Positions 8,324 through 17,080 are shown, numbered from the stretch's first letter. The stretch: DNA of 64,000 nucleotides from Desulfobacterium sp. (GCA_030145245.1 JAQYWC010000067.1:62001-126000); one strand, 5' to 3'. Notes: generated from the letters alone by a model not told the origin. Translations and numbers: made by a program.

Positions 8324-8920
8324 ATGACACTGCTACAACAGGGGGGCACCATGATGTGGCCCCTGATCCTCCTGTCCGTGCCCGCCCTGGGGATCATCCT
8401 GGAGAGACTCTGTTTTTTCGGGTTCAACCGGTTCCCCTCCCCGGTTCACCCAACAACCGGGACTCTCCGGGATCAAGACAAAGCCGGGCCCTTTCTTGCC
8501 GGGCTCCGGGAAAACGAAAGCCTGTTTCTTCCTTTTTTTGAAACGCTTGTGTCAAAAGGCCCGGTAAAACAGCGTGAAGAACGGGCAGCCATGGCTGCCA
8601 GGGAGATCCTGTTCGCCTTTGGCAAACGCCTGGATTTTCTGTCGTCCGTTGCCACCACAGCCCCCCTGCTGGGGCTTCTGGGGACTGTGGTTGGCATGGT
8701 CGAAGCCTTTTCAAAGCTTGCGGGCGCCAACGGCGCAATGGACATCACCCTGCTGGCCAACGGCATCTGGCACGCCCTTCTGACCACGGCCGCCGGCCTT
8801 GTCATCGCCATTCCATCCCTCATGGCCCACCAATGGTTCTGCACCCAGCAGCGGCAGACCGCATTTGCCATGGAACGCCTTGCCAACCATGTAATCAGCC
8901 AATCGGAGACACGGCCGTGA
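8324..8920 (+). CDS. exbB: ExbB/TolQ/MotA-family proton channel subunit
   Basis: This 198-aa inner-membrane protein has the MotA/TolQ/ExbB signature in its C-terminal half: a TM segment with TTAPLLGLLGTVVGMVEAF, and a second with GIWHALLTTAAGLVIAIPSLMAH. A first TM lies at the N-terminus (MWPLILLSVPALGIILE). In ExbB the two C-terminal helices build the proton path that energises TonB. It starts 11 bp after the chemoreceptor gene with AGGAAAG upstream. Its stop overlaps the GTG start of exbD, so the products are probably made in fixed ratio. Confidence 0.9.
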   Translation: MTLLQQGGTMMWPLILLSVPALGIILERLCFFGFNRFPSPVHPTTGTLRDQDKAGPFLAGLRENESLFLPFFETLVSKGPVKQREERAAMAAREILFAFGKRLDFLSSVATTAPLLGLLGTVVGMVEAFSKLAGANGAMDITLLANGIWHALLTTAAGLVIAIPSLMAHQWFCTQQRQTAFAMERLANHVISQSETRP

Positions 8921-9342
8921 TCGATCTTGGTTCCCATACCACCCCGCCCACAAAGCCGGACATCACCCCCCTGCTTGACGTGGTGTTCATTCTATTGATC
9001 TTTTTTGTGGTCACCTCGGTGTTCGCAGTCCAGGGCATGGAACTCGACCTGCCCGAGGCCCGGTCTGCCCGGTCGGTTTCAGGCAAGTCCCACGAGATCA
9101 GGATCGACAACAACAACACCCTGTTTTTCGACAATGCCGGAATCTCTTCCAGGGAGCTTGCCCGCACCCTTCAGTCCCTGGCGGAGCGCTCCAAGGGCAC
9201 TCCCCTGGACAAGATCATCCTGGAATCCTCCCCCAACGCCCGGGTGGGCCTCTTTATCAGCGTGGTGGACACGGTTCGCACAGCGGGATTCGACGACCTT
9301 GTCATTGCCACCCAACCACCAACCCCATCAAAACGCCCCTAG
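8917..9342 (+). CDS. exbD: ExbD/TolR-family biopolymer transport protein
   Basis: The start is the GTG at 8917, overlapping the exbB stop (GTGA). The open frame extends further upstream, but those codons fall inside exbB and lack ExbD character. The 141-aa protein has a short cytoplasmic N-terminus, then PDITPLLDVVFILLIFFVV, the ExbD/TolR signature whose membrane Asp (in LLDVV) carries protons. A periplasmic domain ends with the typical GFDDLVIATQ strand. It works with ExbB and TonB to couple the proton gradient to outer-membrane transport. Confidence 0.92.
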   Translation: MIDLGSHTTPPTKPDITPLLDVVFILLIFFVVTSVFAVQGMELDLPEARSARSVSGKSHEIRIDNNNTLFFDNAGISSRELARTLQSLAERSKGTPLDKIILESSPNARVGLFISVVDTVRTAGFDDLVIATQPPTPSKRP

Positions 9343-9864
9343 ATGTCTTCCACCCACAGATGGATCGTCTGCCTCATCTTCTCCCTGGTGATCCACAACC
9401 AGGTGCTGGGGCACAACTACACCCCGGCACCGCCCGGGGAACAAGGGACCATCCACGTCGCCCTGAACGCCAGGGGATGTGCCGGAACATCTGAAAACAC
9501 CTTTGCCCTTCACCCGGCCCTGGAACCCCTCCCGGAAGAGAAGGGCAAAGCCGGGGCGGACCACAGAAAACAAATATTGAACCGCTACCTGAAACAGGTG
9601 AGAAAAGAGATCCATCGCAACAAGTTTTCCCCGGTCACCCAAGGCAGGGGGACCATGATCGGCAATGTGAAGTATCGTTTCGCCATAGACAAAACAGGCG
9701 GGTTCACCGGCATATCACTGGTGCAAAGTTCCGGCGACCCTGCCATGGACACGGCGGCGGGCCATGCCATCGCCGTCAGCAGCCACCGGGTCGAACGCCC
9801 CCATTCAACGGGCATCGCCCCCATCGCCCTTGGCATCACCATCAAGTACCAGTACGGCCTCTGA
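9343..9864 (+). CDS. tonB: TonB-like energy transducer, short form
   Basis: This 173-aa protein begins right after the exbD stop. A single hydrophobic N-terminal segment (WIVCLIFSLVIHNQVLG) could be the TonB membrane anchor. The C-terminal ~90 residues match the TonB C-terminal domain by pattern: NRYLKQVRKEIHRNKF, then a central GNVKYRFAIDKTGGF and SLVQSSGDPAMDTAAGHAI. The usual long Pro/Lys/Glu spacer is short, so reach across the periplasm would be limited. No TonB-dependent receptor gene is in the window, so its partner must be encoded elsewhere. Confidence 0.8.
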   Translation: MSSTHRWIVCLIFSLVIHNQVLGHNYTPAPPGEQGTIHVALNARGCAGTSENTFALHPALEPLPEEKGKAGADHRKQILNRYLKQVRKEIHRNKFSPVTQGRGTMIGNVKYRFAIDKTGGFTGISLVQSSGDPAMDTAAGHAIAVSSHRVERPHSTGIAPIALGITIKYQYGL

Positions 9865-9891
9865 CATTGCCCCTGAACAGGAAAATAAAAC

Positions 9892-10194
9892 TTAAGCCCG
9901 GTCAATCCAGAACACGGCAGGTGCGATTCTGCCATCTCTGCACCCCGGACACCTGCCTGGTTTCTTGAATCTTTTCCGGCTCTTAAATTGAAATCCGCAA
10001 TTCAAACAATAATAGGGATCGCAACGTATCCTTTTTTTCTGGTGCCGGACTGTTTTTTCTATGAATGTCAGATGATGGTAAACATCCTTTTCCATGATAC
10101 CAACCAACTGGGAAATATCCCGCACCGTCAGGTGACCGTTTTCAAGATGACCTATGATTGCCTGCCGGATGGTTTGTTTTCTTTCATTGCTCAT
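9892..10194 (-). CDS. Predicted transcriptional regulator, HTH plus zinc ribbon
   Basis: A 100-aa protein. Residues 1-45 form a helix-turn-helix of the winged type (RQAIIGHLENGHLTVRDISQLVGI), and residues 55-90 form a zinc ribbon with two Cys pairs (CLNCGFQFK and CPGC). The layout matches the small family described as predicted regulators with an HTH fused to a Zn ribbon (COG3357-like). It is convergent with tonB and lies 19 bp downstream of the macro-domain gene, probably in one transcript with it. The target is unknown; it could sense zinc or thiol status. Confidence 0.75.
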   Translation of the reverse strand: MSNERKQTIRQAIIGHLENGHLTVRDISQLVGIMEKDVYHHLTFIEKTVRHQKKRIRCDPYYCLNCGFQFKSRKRFKKPGRCPGCRDGRIAPAVFWIDRA

Positions 10195-10213
10195 ATTGAA
10201 TGATCATTTTTTT

Positions 10214-10726
10214 TTATGGGTGGTCAAGCGCTGCCGTCCAGATGGCTGTCATTTCGTCACTGAAAAGATAAAAATATTTCATCAATGATGAATACTCCGG
10301 CCGTTTGCAGACTGAAACAGAAATTCTGGCGGCCTCTTGCGGGGGATAATCGTAAACCCCACATGAAATTGCAGGAAATGCAATTGATTCACACCCATGG
10401 GAGACCGCCAGATCCAGGCTGTTCTGATATGCTGAAGTGAGAAGTTTTTCAGGTTTTTTATCCATTCCATACCTGGGACCCACAGTATGAATGACATATT
10501 TTGCCTTTAGATTCCCGGCTTCAGTAAGTCTTGCTTCCCCGGTTGGACACCGGATCCCGTTTTCCTGCTTAACATTTTTACATGCTTCCAGCAGTTTTGG
10601 GCCGGCAGCCCTGTGAATAGCTCCATCCACCCCACCGCCCCCAAGCATCCGGGAATTAGCGGCATTGACAACGACATCTACAGAGGCTTGAGTGATATCA
10701 CCCTGGACAATTTTTATAGTATCCAT
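10214..10726 (-). CDS. Macro-domain protein (ADP-ribose / O-acetyl-ADP-ribose hydrolase type)
   Basis: This 170-aa protein is essentially a single macro domain with the conserved ligand motifs: VDVVVNAANSRMLGGGGVDG (about 16-35), then GEARLTEAG, YVIHTVGPRYG, and the late segment AFPAISCGVYDYPP. Proteins of this type (YmdB/MacroD) remove acetyl from O-acetyl-ADP-ribose or ADP-ribose from proteins. The ribosome site GAGGA lies in the last codons of the small ORF immediately upstream, suggesting translational coupling. The base composition is AT-richer than the flanking operons. Confidence 0.9.
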   Translation of the reverse strand: MDTIKIVQGDITQASVDVVVNAANSRMLGGGGVDGAIHRAAGPKLLEACKNVKQENGIRCPTGEARLTEAGNLKAKYVIHTVGPRYGMDKKPEKLLTSAYQNSLDLAVSHGCESIAFPAISCGVYDYPPQEAARISVSVCKRPEYSSLMKYFYLFSDEMTAIWTAALDHP

Positions 10727-10731
10727 ATTTT

Positions 10732-10869
10732 TTATTCCTCTTCGTATCGATCGATAGGATTCCCCATAAAAAAATGATGATCTGTTTTTTTGGGATCCAT
10801 AACAATAGCAGCCTTTGAATAATCCACAAAAGGATAATTATCTTTAACCTCTGAAATACGCCATATCAT
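10732..10869 (-). CDS. Small ORF (45 aa) directly upstream of the macro-domain gene
   Basis: The 45-residue frame begins MIWRISEV and ends NPIDRYEEE, stopping 5 bp before the macro-domain ATG; its final Glu codons form that gene's ribosome site. The composition looks protein-like (charged, with aromatic residues). In the same frame, upstream codons continue to an ATG at 10917 through a single TAG (10894-10896) and would add a hydrophobic membrane-like segment (MILPLIS-stop-AIGLASFFMIW). It may therefore be a broken small membrane protein, an amber-read-through gene, or a plain leader ORF. No good ribosome site precedes the ATG at 10869. Confidence 0.4.
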   Translation of the reverse strand: MIWRISEVKDNYPFVDYSKAAIVMDPKKTDHHFFMGNPIDRYEEE

Positions 10870-10935
10870 AAAAAAAGAGGCTAAACCGATCGCCTACGAT
10901 ATCAGGGGAAGGATCATTTTGGACTTATTAAAAGA

Positions 10936-10963
10936 TTGATTTCCATTAATTTGCTGGTATTAT
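10936..10963 (+). promoter_or_regulatory. Likely promoter of the FIST gene
   Basis: TTGATT at 10936-10941 and TATTAT at 10958-10963 are separated by 16 bases, in AT-rich DNA 47 bp upstream of the chosen start codon. No alternative pair as good is seen in this gap. Confidence 0.45.
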
Positions 10964-11009
10964 TGATTCTAATATTTGAAAAACTGAGACCACACAGGTG
11001 AACAAAAAA

Positions 11010-12254
11010 ATGAAAATCTTAGTGGATGCCAATGGAGAGTTCTCAGATCTTGAAGAAAAAATCACTGAAATGGTCTCCAATGGTTATAAAAATATCATGG
11101 TATTTCATGCAGAGGGTGGCATTGATTCGGATTCAAATTATAAAGAGAGATCCGATAATGTCTTAGTTTCCCAACATGAAAACAATGTACAGATTTTTGG
11201 AGGTATTTTCCCGGGAATTTTTGATAACGGTATACTTATGACAAAAGGGAGTATACTCGCAGGGATAAAATCCGAAGTTCATGTCATTACACTTGAAAAT
11301 CTGAATGATCCCAATATCCACAACACGGTTGAACAGGAATTAGAGCCGATTAAAAAAGAGCTCGAAAGCAACGAATTCAAAACGCTCTTCGTTTTCGGGG
11401 ATGGGTTTGGGGAAAATAATTTACGTCTGATTAATGTATTGAATCGCCTGGTTAAAAAGCACCCGGTTAATGTCATTGGTGGTCTCACAGGAAGGGACAA
11501 AGTCAAAGCATCACTTTATAGTATTTTTACTCCTACAAAAATCATTCAAAATGGAGCTGTCCTTGCTTTTACTAAATTAAAAAGTGGCATTGGTGTCAAA
11601 CATGGCTGGGAACCTTTAATGGATTCAGCATTAGAAGTAACAAAAACAAACGGCTGTTTTATTGAAGAGATCAACGGTACTTCAGCCTTTGACTTCTACA
11701 TGCATGTAATCACCTCTTTTGATGAAAAATTAGACAGCATACAAGATGAATTGATAAAAGATGCTGATAAATTTTTTAATATAGTTGCAGTTAAATACCC
11801 CCTTGGTCTTATCCGGGAGAAACAGGGAGGTAAAAACTATATTGACCGGACGGCTGTTTCGGTTGGTGGTGATAAATCCTTACAGTTTTCGTCAGAGATC
11901 CCGGTTGGGACAAAAGCCTGCATTTTGCACTTAAAAGGCAACTCACCGGACGAACAATGCAACAATCTGACGGCAGCGATAAGAACAGCATTCAAAGAGA
12001 GCAAAAATAATTTCCCTGATCATATTAAAAACAGAAGAGTCATTATAATGGATTGTTTTGGCCGCAAAAAAACTGTTGAATATATGGGAAAAGAATATAG
12101 CGATATCGAATTCACGGAGATTGCCCTTGATCAGAAAGATAAAAGCCACTCCCCCATAGGTCCGCTTACTTTTGGAGAGATATCCAGTATGGAGGGAAAT
12201 TATGTTGAGCTCCACAATAAAACAGCGGTGGTTGGGATAATAGAGGATGACTAG
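11010..12254 (+). CDS. FIST-domain signal-input protein
   Basis: A cytoplasmic protein of 414 aa from ATG 11010. That start is preferred because AGGTG at 10996-11000 lies nine bases before it; a GTG at 10998 would give four more residues. It has FIST_N features (repeated beta strands such as FGGIFPGIFDNGILMTKGS, FVFGDGFGENN, VIGGLTGRDK) and FIST_C features (QFSSEIPVGTKACIL and the closing IGPLTFGEISSMEGNYVELHNKTAVVGII). FIST domains are thought to bind small ligands such as amino acids and usually feed kinases or cyclases. Here the protein stands alone with no output domain, so it must act on a partner encoded elsewhere. The gene is AT-rich compared with the dpp operon beside it. Confidence 0.85.
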   Translation: MKILVDANGEFSDLEEKITEMVSNGYKNIMVFHAEGGIDSDSNYKERSDNVLVSQHENNVQIFGGIFPGIFDNGILMTKGSILAGIKSEVHVITLENLNDPNIHNTVEQELEPIKKELESNEFKTLFVFGDGFGENNLRLINVLNRLVKKHPVNVIGGLTGRDKVKASLYSIFTPTKIIQNGAVLAFTKLKSGIGVKHGWEPLMDSALEVTKTNGCFIEEINGTSAFDFYMHVITSFDEKLDSIQDELIKDADKFFNIVAVKYPLGLIREKQGGKNYIDRTAVSVGGDKSLQFSSEIPVGTKACILHLKGNSPDEQCNNLTAAIRTAFKESKNNFPDHIKNRRVIIMDCFGRKKTVEYMGKEYSDIEFTEIALDQKDKSHSPIGPLTFGEISSMEGNYVELHNKTAVVGIIEDD

Positions 12255-12323
12255 GTAAAAACGATAACGTAACGTTTTCATAAAAATAAAACCTCCCACA
12301 CACAACCCGTGTTCATTACTCCA

Positions 12324-12352
12324 TTGACAAGCTAAGTTTGATTTTGTAGCTT
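12324..12352 (+). promoter_or_regulatory. Possible promoter of the dpp operon
   Basis: There is a perfect TTGACA at 12324-12329. A 17-base spacer leads to TAGCTT (12347-12352), a weak -10. The leader to dppA is then about 60 bases. A second AT-rich box (TATAAA near 12376) could be an alternative -10. Confidence 0.35.
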
Positions 12353-12414
12353 TCTCAAATCGTATGCTGGTTCTCTATAAAAGTTGTTAACCTGTTACAG
12401 AGGAGAAGATTGAG

Positions 12415-14016
12415 ATGAAATGGCGAAACATCGTTAAAACCGCTTTTTTTGCGGTCTTGTTCAGCTTACTTGCCCTGTCTGCCCAGGCCAAAACCTTTGT
12501 TTACTGTTCCGAAGGCAGCCCCGAAGGCTTCACACCCAGCTTCTATACCTCCGGCACCTCCTTTGATGCCTCTTCCCGGCAGATTTTCGATAAGCTGGTT
12601 CTGTTCGAACGGGGAACCACCAAGACCATGCCCGGGCTTGCAACTTCCTGGGAGGTCTCCAACGGCGGGACCGTATACACCTTCCACCTGAGAAAAGGGG
12701 TCAAGTTCCACACCACCAAGTTCTTCACCCCCACCCGGGAGTTTAACGCGGATGATGTGATCTTCTCCTTTGATCGTCAACGGGATCCCGGCCACCCCTA
12801 CCACAAGGTGTCCGGCGGGGCCTATGAGTACTTCAACTCCATGGGCATGCCGGAACTGATCAAATCCATTGTGAAGAAAGATGACTACACCGTCGTCTTT
12901 AACCTGCACCGGCCGGAAGCACCCTTTATCGCCAACCTGGCCATGGATTTTGCCTCCATCCACTCGGCCGAGTATGCGGACAAAATGATGAAGGCCGGCA
13001 CCCCGGAACAGTTTGACCAGCAGCCCATCGGCACCGGCCCCTTTGCCTTTGTTTCATACCAGAAAGACGCTTTCATCCGCTTCATGGCCTTTGACCATTA
13101 CTGGCGGGGACGGGCCAAGATCGACAAGCTGGTTTTCAGCATCACCCCGGACGCCTCGGTGCGTTATGCCAAGCTCAAGGCGGGTGAGTGCCACCTCATG
13201 CCCTATCCCAATCCTGCCGACCTGGCCCAGATGCGGGCGGACAAGGATATAAACCTCATGGAAAAAGAGGGGCTCAATGTCGGGTATCTTGCCTTCAACA
13301 CCCTGAAGGTGGAAGCGTTCAAGAATGTCAAGGTGCGCCGGGCCCTGTCCATGGCCATCAACAAGCAGAACATCATAGACGCTGTGTTCCAGGGGGCCGG
13401 CAAAATCGCAAAAAACCCGATCCCGCCCACCATCTGGTCCTACAATGAGGCGGTGGAAGATTACCCCTACGATCCAGCACGGGCAAAAGCCCTTTTGGCC
13501 GAGGCCGGTTACCCCAACGGTTTTGAAACCAATGTCTGGGCCATGCCCGTCTCCCGGCCCTACAATCCCAACGCCCGCCGCATGGCTGAGATCATCCAGG
13601 AAGACTGGTCCAATGTCGGCGTAAAAGCCAAGATCGTCACCTTTGAGTGGGGAGAGTACCTGAAGCGGTCCAAGGCAGGGGAGCATGAGAGCGTTCTTCT
13701 GGGCTGGACCGGCGACAACGGCGACCCGGACAACTTCCTGGCCGTTCTTTTGAGCTGCGACGGCGTGGGCAGTGCCAACCGGGCCATGTGGTGCTACAAA
13801 CCCTTTGAGGACCTGATCCAGAAAGCCAAAACAACCGCTGACCCGGCCGAGCGAACCCGGCTCTACGAAGAGGCCCAGATGATCTTCAAGGAGCAGGCGC
13901 CCTGGGTGACCATTGCCCATTCCGTGGTGTATGAACCCATGAGCACCAAGGTTAAGAATTACAAGATCGACCCCTTTGGCGGTCATATCTTCTACGGCGT
14001 GGATCTGGAAGACTAA
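12415..14016 (+). CDS. dppA: Dipeptide ABC transporter, periplasmic binding protein
   Basis: A 533-aa substrate-binding protein with a Sec signal (residues 1-25, cleavage after AQA). The mature sequence begins KTFVYCSEGSPEGF and follows E. coli DppA closely along its length (family SBP_bac_5; E. coli DppA is 535 aa). Examples are DDVIFSFDRQRDPGHPYHKVSGG, ITPDASVRYAKLKAGECHLMPYPNPADLA and GWTGDNGDPDNF. It should capture dipeptides in the periplasm and hand them to DppBC; in enterics the homologue also serves as a haem and chemotaxis-ligand binder. AGAGGAG precedes the ATG. It is first of five genes in order A-B-C-D-F. Confidence 0.95.
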   Translation: MKWRNIVKTAFFAVLFSLLALSAQAKTFVYCSEGSPEGFTPSFYTSGTSFDASSRQIFDKLVLFERGTTKTMPGLATSWEVSNGGTVYTFHLRKGVKFHTTKFFTPTREFNADDVIFSFDRQRDPGHPYHKVSGGAYEYFNSMGMPELIKSIVKKDDYTVVFNLHRPEAPFIANLAMDFASIHSAEYADKMMKAGTPEQFDQQPIGTGPFAFVSYQKDAFIRFMAFDHYWRGRAKIDKLVFSITPDASVRYAKLKAGECHLMPYPNPADLAQMRADKDINLMEKEGLNVGYLAFNTLKVEAFKNVKVRRALSMAINKQNIIDAVFQGAGKIAKNPIPPTIWSYNEAVEDYPYDPARAKALLAEAGYPNGFETNVWAMPVSRPYNPNARRMAEIIQEDWSNVGVKAKIVTFEWGEYLKRSKAGEHESVLLGWTGDNGDPDNFLAVLLSCDGVGSANRAMWCYKPFEDLIQKAKTTADPAERTRLYEEAQMIFKEQAPWVTIAHSVVYEPMSTKVKNYKIDPFGGHIFYGVDLED

Positions 14017-14039
14017 AATCACCTTTTTGATTAATTCAG

Positions 14040-14064
14040 GCGGTGGGGATCCATTCCCCACCGC
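14040..14064. promoter_or_regulatory. Intercistronic hairpin dppA-dppB
   Basis: GCGGTGGGGA and TCCCCACCGC form a perfect 10-bp stem with a 5-base loop, 23 bp after the dppA stop and 24 bp before the dppB start. There is no T-run. Hairpins at this place in ABC operons typically protect the binding-protein message and reduce read-through, giving more DppA than permease. Confidence 0.65.
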
Positions 14065-14088
14065 TGCTTCCATAAGCGAATCCATGCC

Positions 14089-15099
14089 ATGATTCAATTT
14101 ATTATAAGACGGTTTTTTTATGTTTTTCCGGCATTTATCGGGGTTACCCTGCTCACCTTTTCCCTGATCCATCTCATTCCCGGGGATCCGGTTGAACTCC
14201 GGGCAGGGGAGCGGGGCATCGATGCTGTCCGACACGCCAAGCTCAAAGCGGAGATGGGACTGGACAAGCCCCTGACCGTTCAATACATCAAGTATATCAG
14301 GGGGGTGGTCAAGGGCGACCTGGGCAAATCATTTGTCACCAAACGACCGATTCTGGAAGAGTTCCTGGCCCTGTTCCCGGCCACCCTGGAACTGTCCGTC
14401 TGCGCCATGACCTTCGCCATCCTGTTCGGGCTGCCCGCCGGGATCATCGCCGGGGTCAAGCGGGGGTCTCCCATTGACCACACGGTGATGGGCGTCTCCC
14501 TCACCGGGTACTCCATGCCCATCTTCTGGTGGGGGCTGCTCCTGATCCTCTTCTTTTCCGTGAAACTTGGGTGGACCCCGGTTTCAGGGCGGCTTTCGGC
14601 ACTGTTCTGGATCGATACGGATACCGGGTTCATGCTCATTGACACCCTGCGGTCCGATGAGCCGGGGGCCTTTAAATCCGCCCTGAGTCATCTGATCCTC
14701 CCCTCCATTGTCCTGGGAACCATTCCCCTGGCTGTGATCGCCCGCATGACCCGGTCCTCCATGCTGGAGGTGCTCCAGGAAGACTATGTAAGGACCGCAA
14801 AAGCAAAAGGCCTTTCCCCCATGCGGGTGATCCTGGTCCATGCGCTCAGGAACGCCCTTATCCCGGTGATCACCGTGATCGGGCTCCAGACCGGGGTGCT
14901 CCTGGCCGGCGCCATCCTCACCGAAACCATATTTGCCTGGCCCGGTGTGGGAAAATGGATCGTGGAGTCCATCAACCGGCGGGACTATCCCGCCATCCAG
15001 GGGGGCATCCTGATCATCGCCACCCTGATTATTTTTGTGAATCTTGCGGTGGACCTGGTTTACGGCATCATCAATCCCCGTATCCGTCACACCCGTTAG
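14089..15099 (+). CDS. dppB: Dipeptide ABC transporter permease
   Basis: A 336-aa inner-membrane permease with six predicted helices, a first TM at residues 9-30 (FYVFPAFIGVTLLTFSLIHLI) and the N-terminal TM region typical of DppB/OppB. The binding-protein-dependent transport (EAA) loop near residues 225-245 reads DYVRTAKAKGLSPMRVILVHALRNA and contacts the ATPases. It pairs with DppC to form the channel. No clear ribosome site is seen right before ATG 14089, but the alignment to the family begins here. Confidence 0.95.
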   Translation: MIQFIIRRFFYVFPAFIGVTLLTFSLIHLIPGDPVELRAGERGIDAVRHAKLKAEMGLDKPLTVQYIKYIRGVVKGDLGKSFVTKRPILEEFLALFPATLELSVCAMTFAILFGLPAGIIAGVKRGSPIDHTVMGVSLTGYSMPIFWWGLLLILFFSVKLGWTPVSGRLSALFWIDTDTGFMLIDTLRSDEPGAFKSALSHLILPSIVLGTIPLAVIARMTRSSMLEVLQEDYVRTAKAKGLSPMRVILVHALRNALIPVITVIGLQTGVLLAGAILTETIFAWPGVGKWIVESINRRDYPAIQGGILIIATLIIFVNLAVDLVYGIINPRIRHTR

Positions 15100-15195
15100 G
15101 CCATTAGGTTTTTATCTCTGGTTTTCGTGTTGTTTTGGCAAAGGAATCAGAAAACCGTTTCAGCTCTGGCTTGTCCAGGTTAGGATAGATAAGAG

Positions 15196-16095
15196 ATGAG
15201 TGAAACCATAGCAGCAAGCAGCAACCAGGCACCGCCGGACACCCCCCTCAAGGAGTTCTGGAAATACTTTTCCGAAAACAGGGGCGCGGTCATGGGGCTA
15301 TACTTCATTGTTTTTGCGGTTATCCTGGCGGTTTTTGCCGATTTCCTGGCCCCCCACAGCCCCTTTCACCAGTACCGGGACGCCATTCTCCAGCCCCCCT
15401 GCTGGCTGGACGGCGGGAGCCTGAAGTTCCTCCTCGGCACCGACGATGTGGGACGGTGCATCCTCTCCCGGCTGATCCACGGCGCCCGGCTCAGCCTGTT
15501 TGTGGGCTGCATCGTTGTCACCCTGTCCCTGGCCGCCGGCATCATCCTGGGCCTTACGTCGGGGTATTTCGGCGGATATTACGAGGCGTTTATCATGCGG
15601 CTCATGGACATCATGCTGGCCCTGCCAAGCCTGCTTTTGGCCATGGCCATCGTGGCCATCCTGGGCCCCAGCCTGAGGAACGCCATCCTGGCCATTGCCA
15701 TTGTTGTGCTGCCCCACTATGTGCGGCTCACCCGGGCCTCGGTCATGTCTGAAAAAACCAAAGATTACGTCACCGCCTCCCGGGTCTGCGGGGCCGGCCC
15801 CCTGCGCATGATGTTCATTGTGCTGCTGCCCAACTGCATGGCACCCCTCATTGTCCAGGCCACCCTGGGATTTTCCACGGCCATCCTGGACGCAGCCGCC
15901 CTGGGCTTCCTGGGCATGGGCGCCCAGCCCCCCACCCCTGAGTGGGGAGCCATGCTGGCCAATGCCCTGCAGTTTATCCAGCGAGCCTGGTGGGTGGTCA
16001 CCTTTCCGGGGGTCACGATTCTTCTCACGGTTCTTGCGTTCAACCTGGCAGGCGATGGTCTCCGGGACGCCATGGACCCGAAAATGAAGCGGTAA
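15196..16095 (+). CDS. dppC: Dipeptide ABC transporter permease
   Basis: A 299-aa permease, partner of DppB. The N-terminal OppC_N-type region ([34 protein letters not shown]) precedes five further helices. The EAA loop is [25 protein letters not shown]. The 96-bp gap after dppB holds no gene or clear promoter; a ribosome site-like AGATAAGAG precedes ATG 15196. Confidence 0.95.
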   Translation: MSETIAASSNQAPPDTPLKEFWKYFSENRGAVMGLYFIVFAVILAVFADFLAPHSPFHQYRDAILQPPCWLDGGSLKFLLGTDDVGRCILSRLIHGARLSLFVGCIVVTLSLAAGIILGLTSGYFGGYYEAFIMRLMDIMLALPSLLLAMAIVAILGPSLRNAILAIAIVVLPHYVRLTRASVMSEKTKDYVTASRVCGAGPLRMMFIVLLPNCMAPLIVQATLGFSTAILDAAALGFLGMGAQPPTPEWGAMLANALQFIQRAWWVVTFPGVTILLTVLAFNLAGDGLRDAMDPKMKR

Positions 16096-16108
16096 AACGA
16101 GATATAAT

Positions 16109-17080
16109 ATGGATCCTATTGTAGAGATAAAAAATCTGTCCGTCGATTTCGACGGGTTCAAGGCAGTGGATGATGTGGAGCTCACCGTAAACCCAGGCCA
16201 GGTGGTGGGCATCGTGGGGGAGTCGGGTTCCGGCAAGAGCGTGACCCAGCTGGCCCTCATGGGTCTCATCCCCTATCCCGGCATCATCAAGGCCGACACC
16301 CTGACTTTCAACAACAACGATCTTTTGGCCATGGCTGCTGAGAAGCGTCGCCAGATCACGGGCAAGGAGATCGCCATGATCTTCCAGGAACCCATGACCA
16401 GCCTCAACCCCTGCTATACCGTGGAGTTCCAGATCACCGAAGCCCTCAAGGTGCATGAAGGGGGCACCCGGAAAACCCGTCGGCAACGGGCGGTGGAGTT
16501 GTTGGCCCAGGTGGGTATCCCGGCCCCAGAAGAAAGACTCAAGAGCTTTCCCCACCAGCTCTCCGGCGGCATGAGCCAGCGGGTGATGATCGCCATGGCC
16601 ATTGCCTGCAACCCCACCCTCCTCATTGCGGACGAACCCACCACGGCCCTGGACGTCACCATCCAGGCCCAGATCCTGGACCTGCTCATGGCGCTCCAGA
16701 AGAGAAACAACATGGCCCTCATCCTCATCACCCACGACATGGCCGTGATCGCCGAAACCGTGGAAGATGTGGTGGTGATGTATGCCGGCCAGGTGGTGGA
16801 GAGGAACACCTCGGAAAACATCTTTACCCGGCCAAGACACCCCTACACCGAGGCGCTGTTGAATGCCCTGCCCGAACGGAATGTCAATGCCCGCCGCCTG
16901 CCCACCATCCCCGGGGTGGTGCCGGGCAAGTATGACCGGCCCACTGGCTGCCTCTTCCATCCCCGGTGTAAGCATGCAAGGGAGCGGTGTTCCATTGAAG
17001 CCCCGGTATTAACCCATGAAGGCCATGCCGCCTTTCGCTGCCATTTCCCCCTGCTAAACGGAGTTCCCCAATATGAGTAA
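16109..17080 (+). CDS. dppD: Dipeptide ABC transporter ATP-binding protein
   Basis: A 323-aa cytoplasmic ATPase. It has Walker A GESGSGKS (about 38-45), Q-loop in [15 protein letters not shown] signature [16 protein letters not shown], Walker [13 protein letters not shown] and the switch His in ILITHDM. The C-terminal oligopeptide-transporter extension ends with the Cys-rich segment [15 protein letters not shown], which in some DppD/F proteins binds an Fe-S cluster. Its end overlaps the dppF start by 8 bp. Confidence 0.95.
   Translation: MDPIVEIKNLSVDFDGFKAVDDVELTVNPGQVVGIVGESGSGKSVTQLALMGLIPYPGIIKADTLTFNNNDLLAMAAEKRRQITGKEIAMIFQEPMTSLNPCYTVEFQITEALKVHEGGTRKTRRQRAVELLAQVGIPAPEERLKSFPHQLSGGMSQRVMIAMAIACNPTLLIADEPTTALDVTIQAQILDLLMALQKRNNMALILITHDMAVIAETVEDVVVMYAGQVVERNTSENIFTRPRHPYTEALLNALPERNVNARRLPTIPGVVPGKYDRPTGCLFHPRCKHARERCSIEAPVLTHEGHAAFRCHFPLLNGVPQYE

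Noticed and set aside
13054-14283. Long open frame (409 codons) on the minus strand across dppA
   Set aside because: It is antisense to an unmistakable DppA, has repetitive Gly/His/Leu-rich composition and no family motif; it is a by-product of GC-rich codon use.
15298-16975. Two long minus-strand frames across dppC and dppD
   Set aside because: Both lie opposite clear transporter genes and show low-complexity His/Gly-rich translations.
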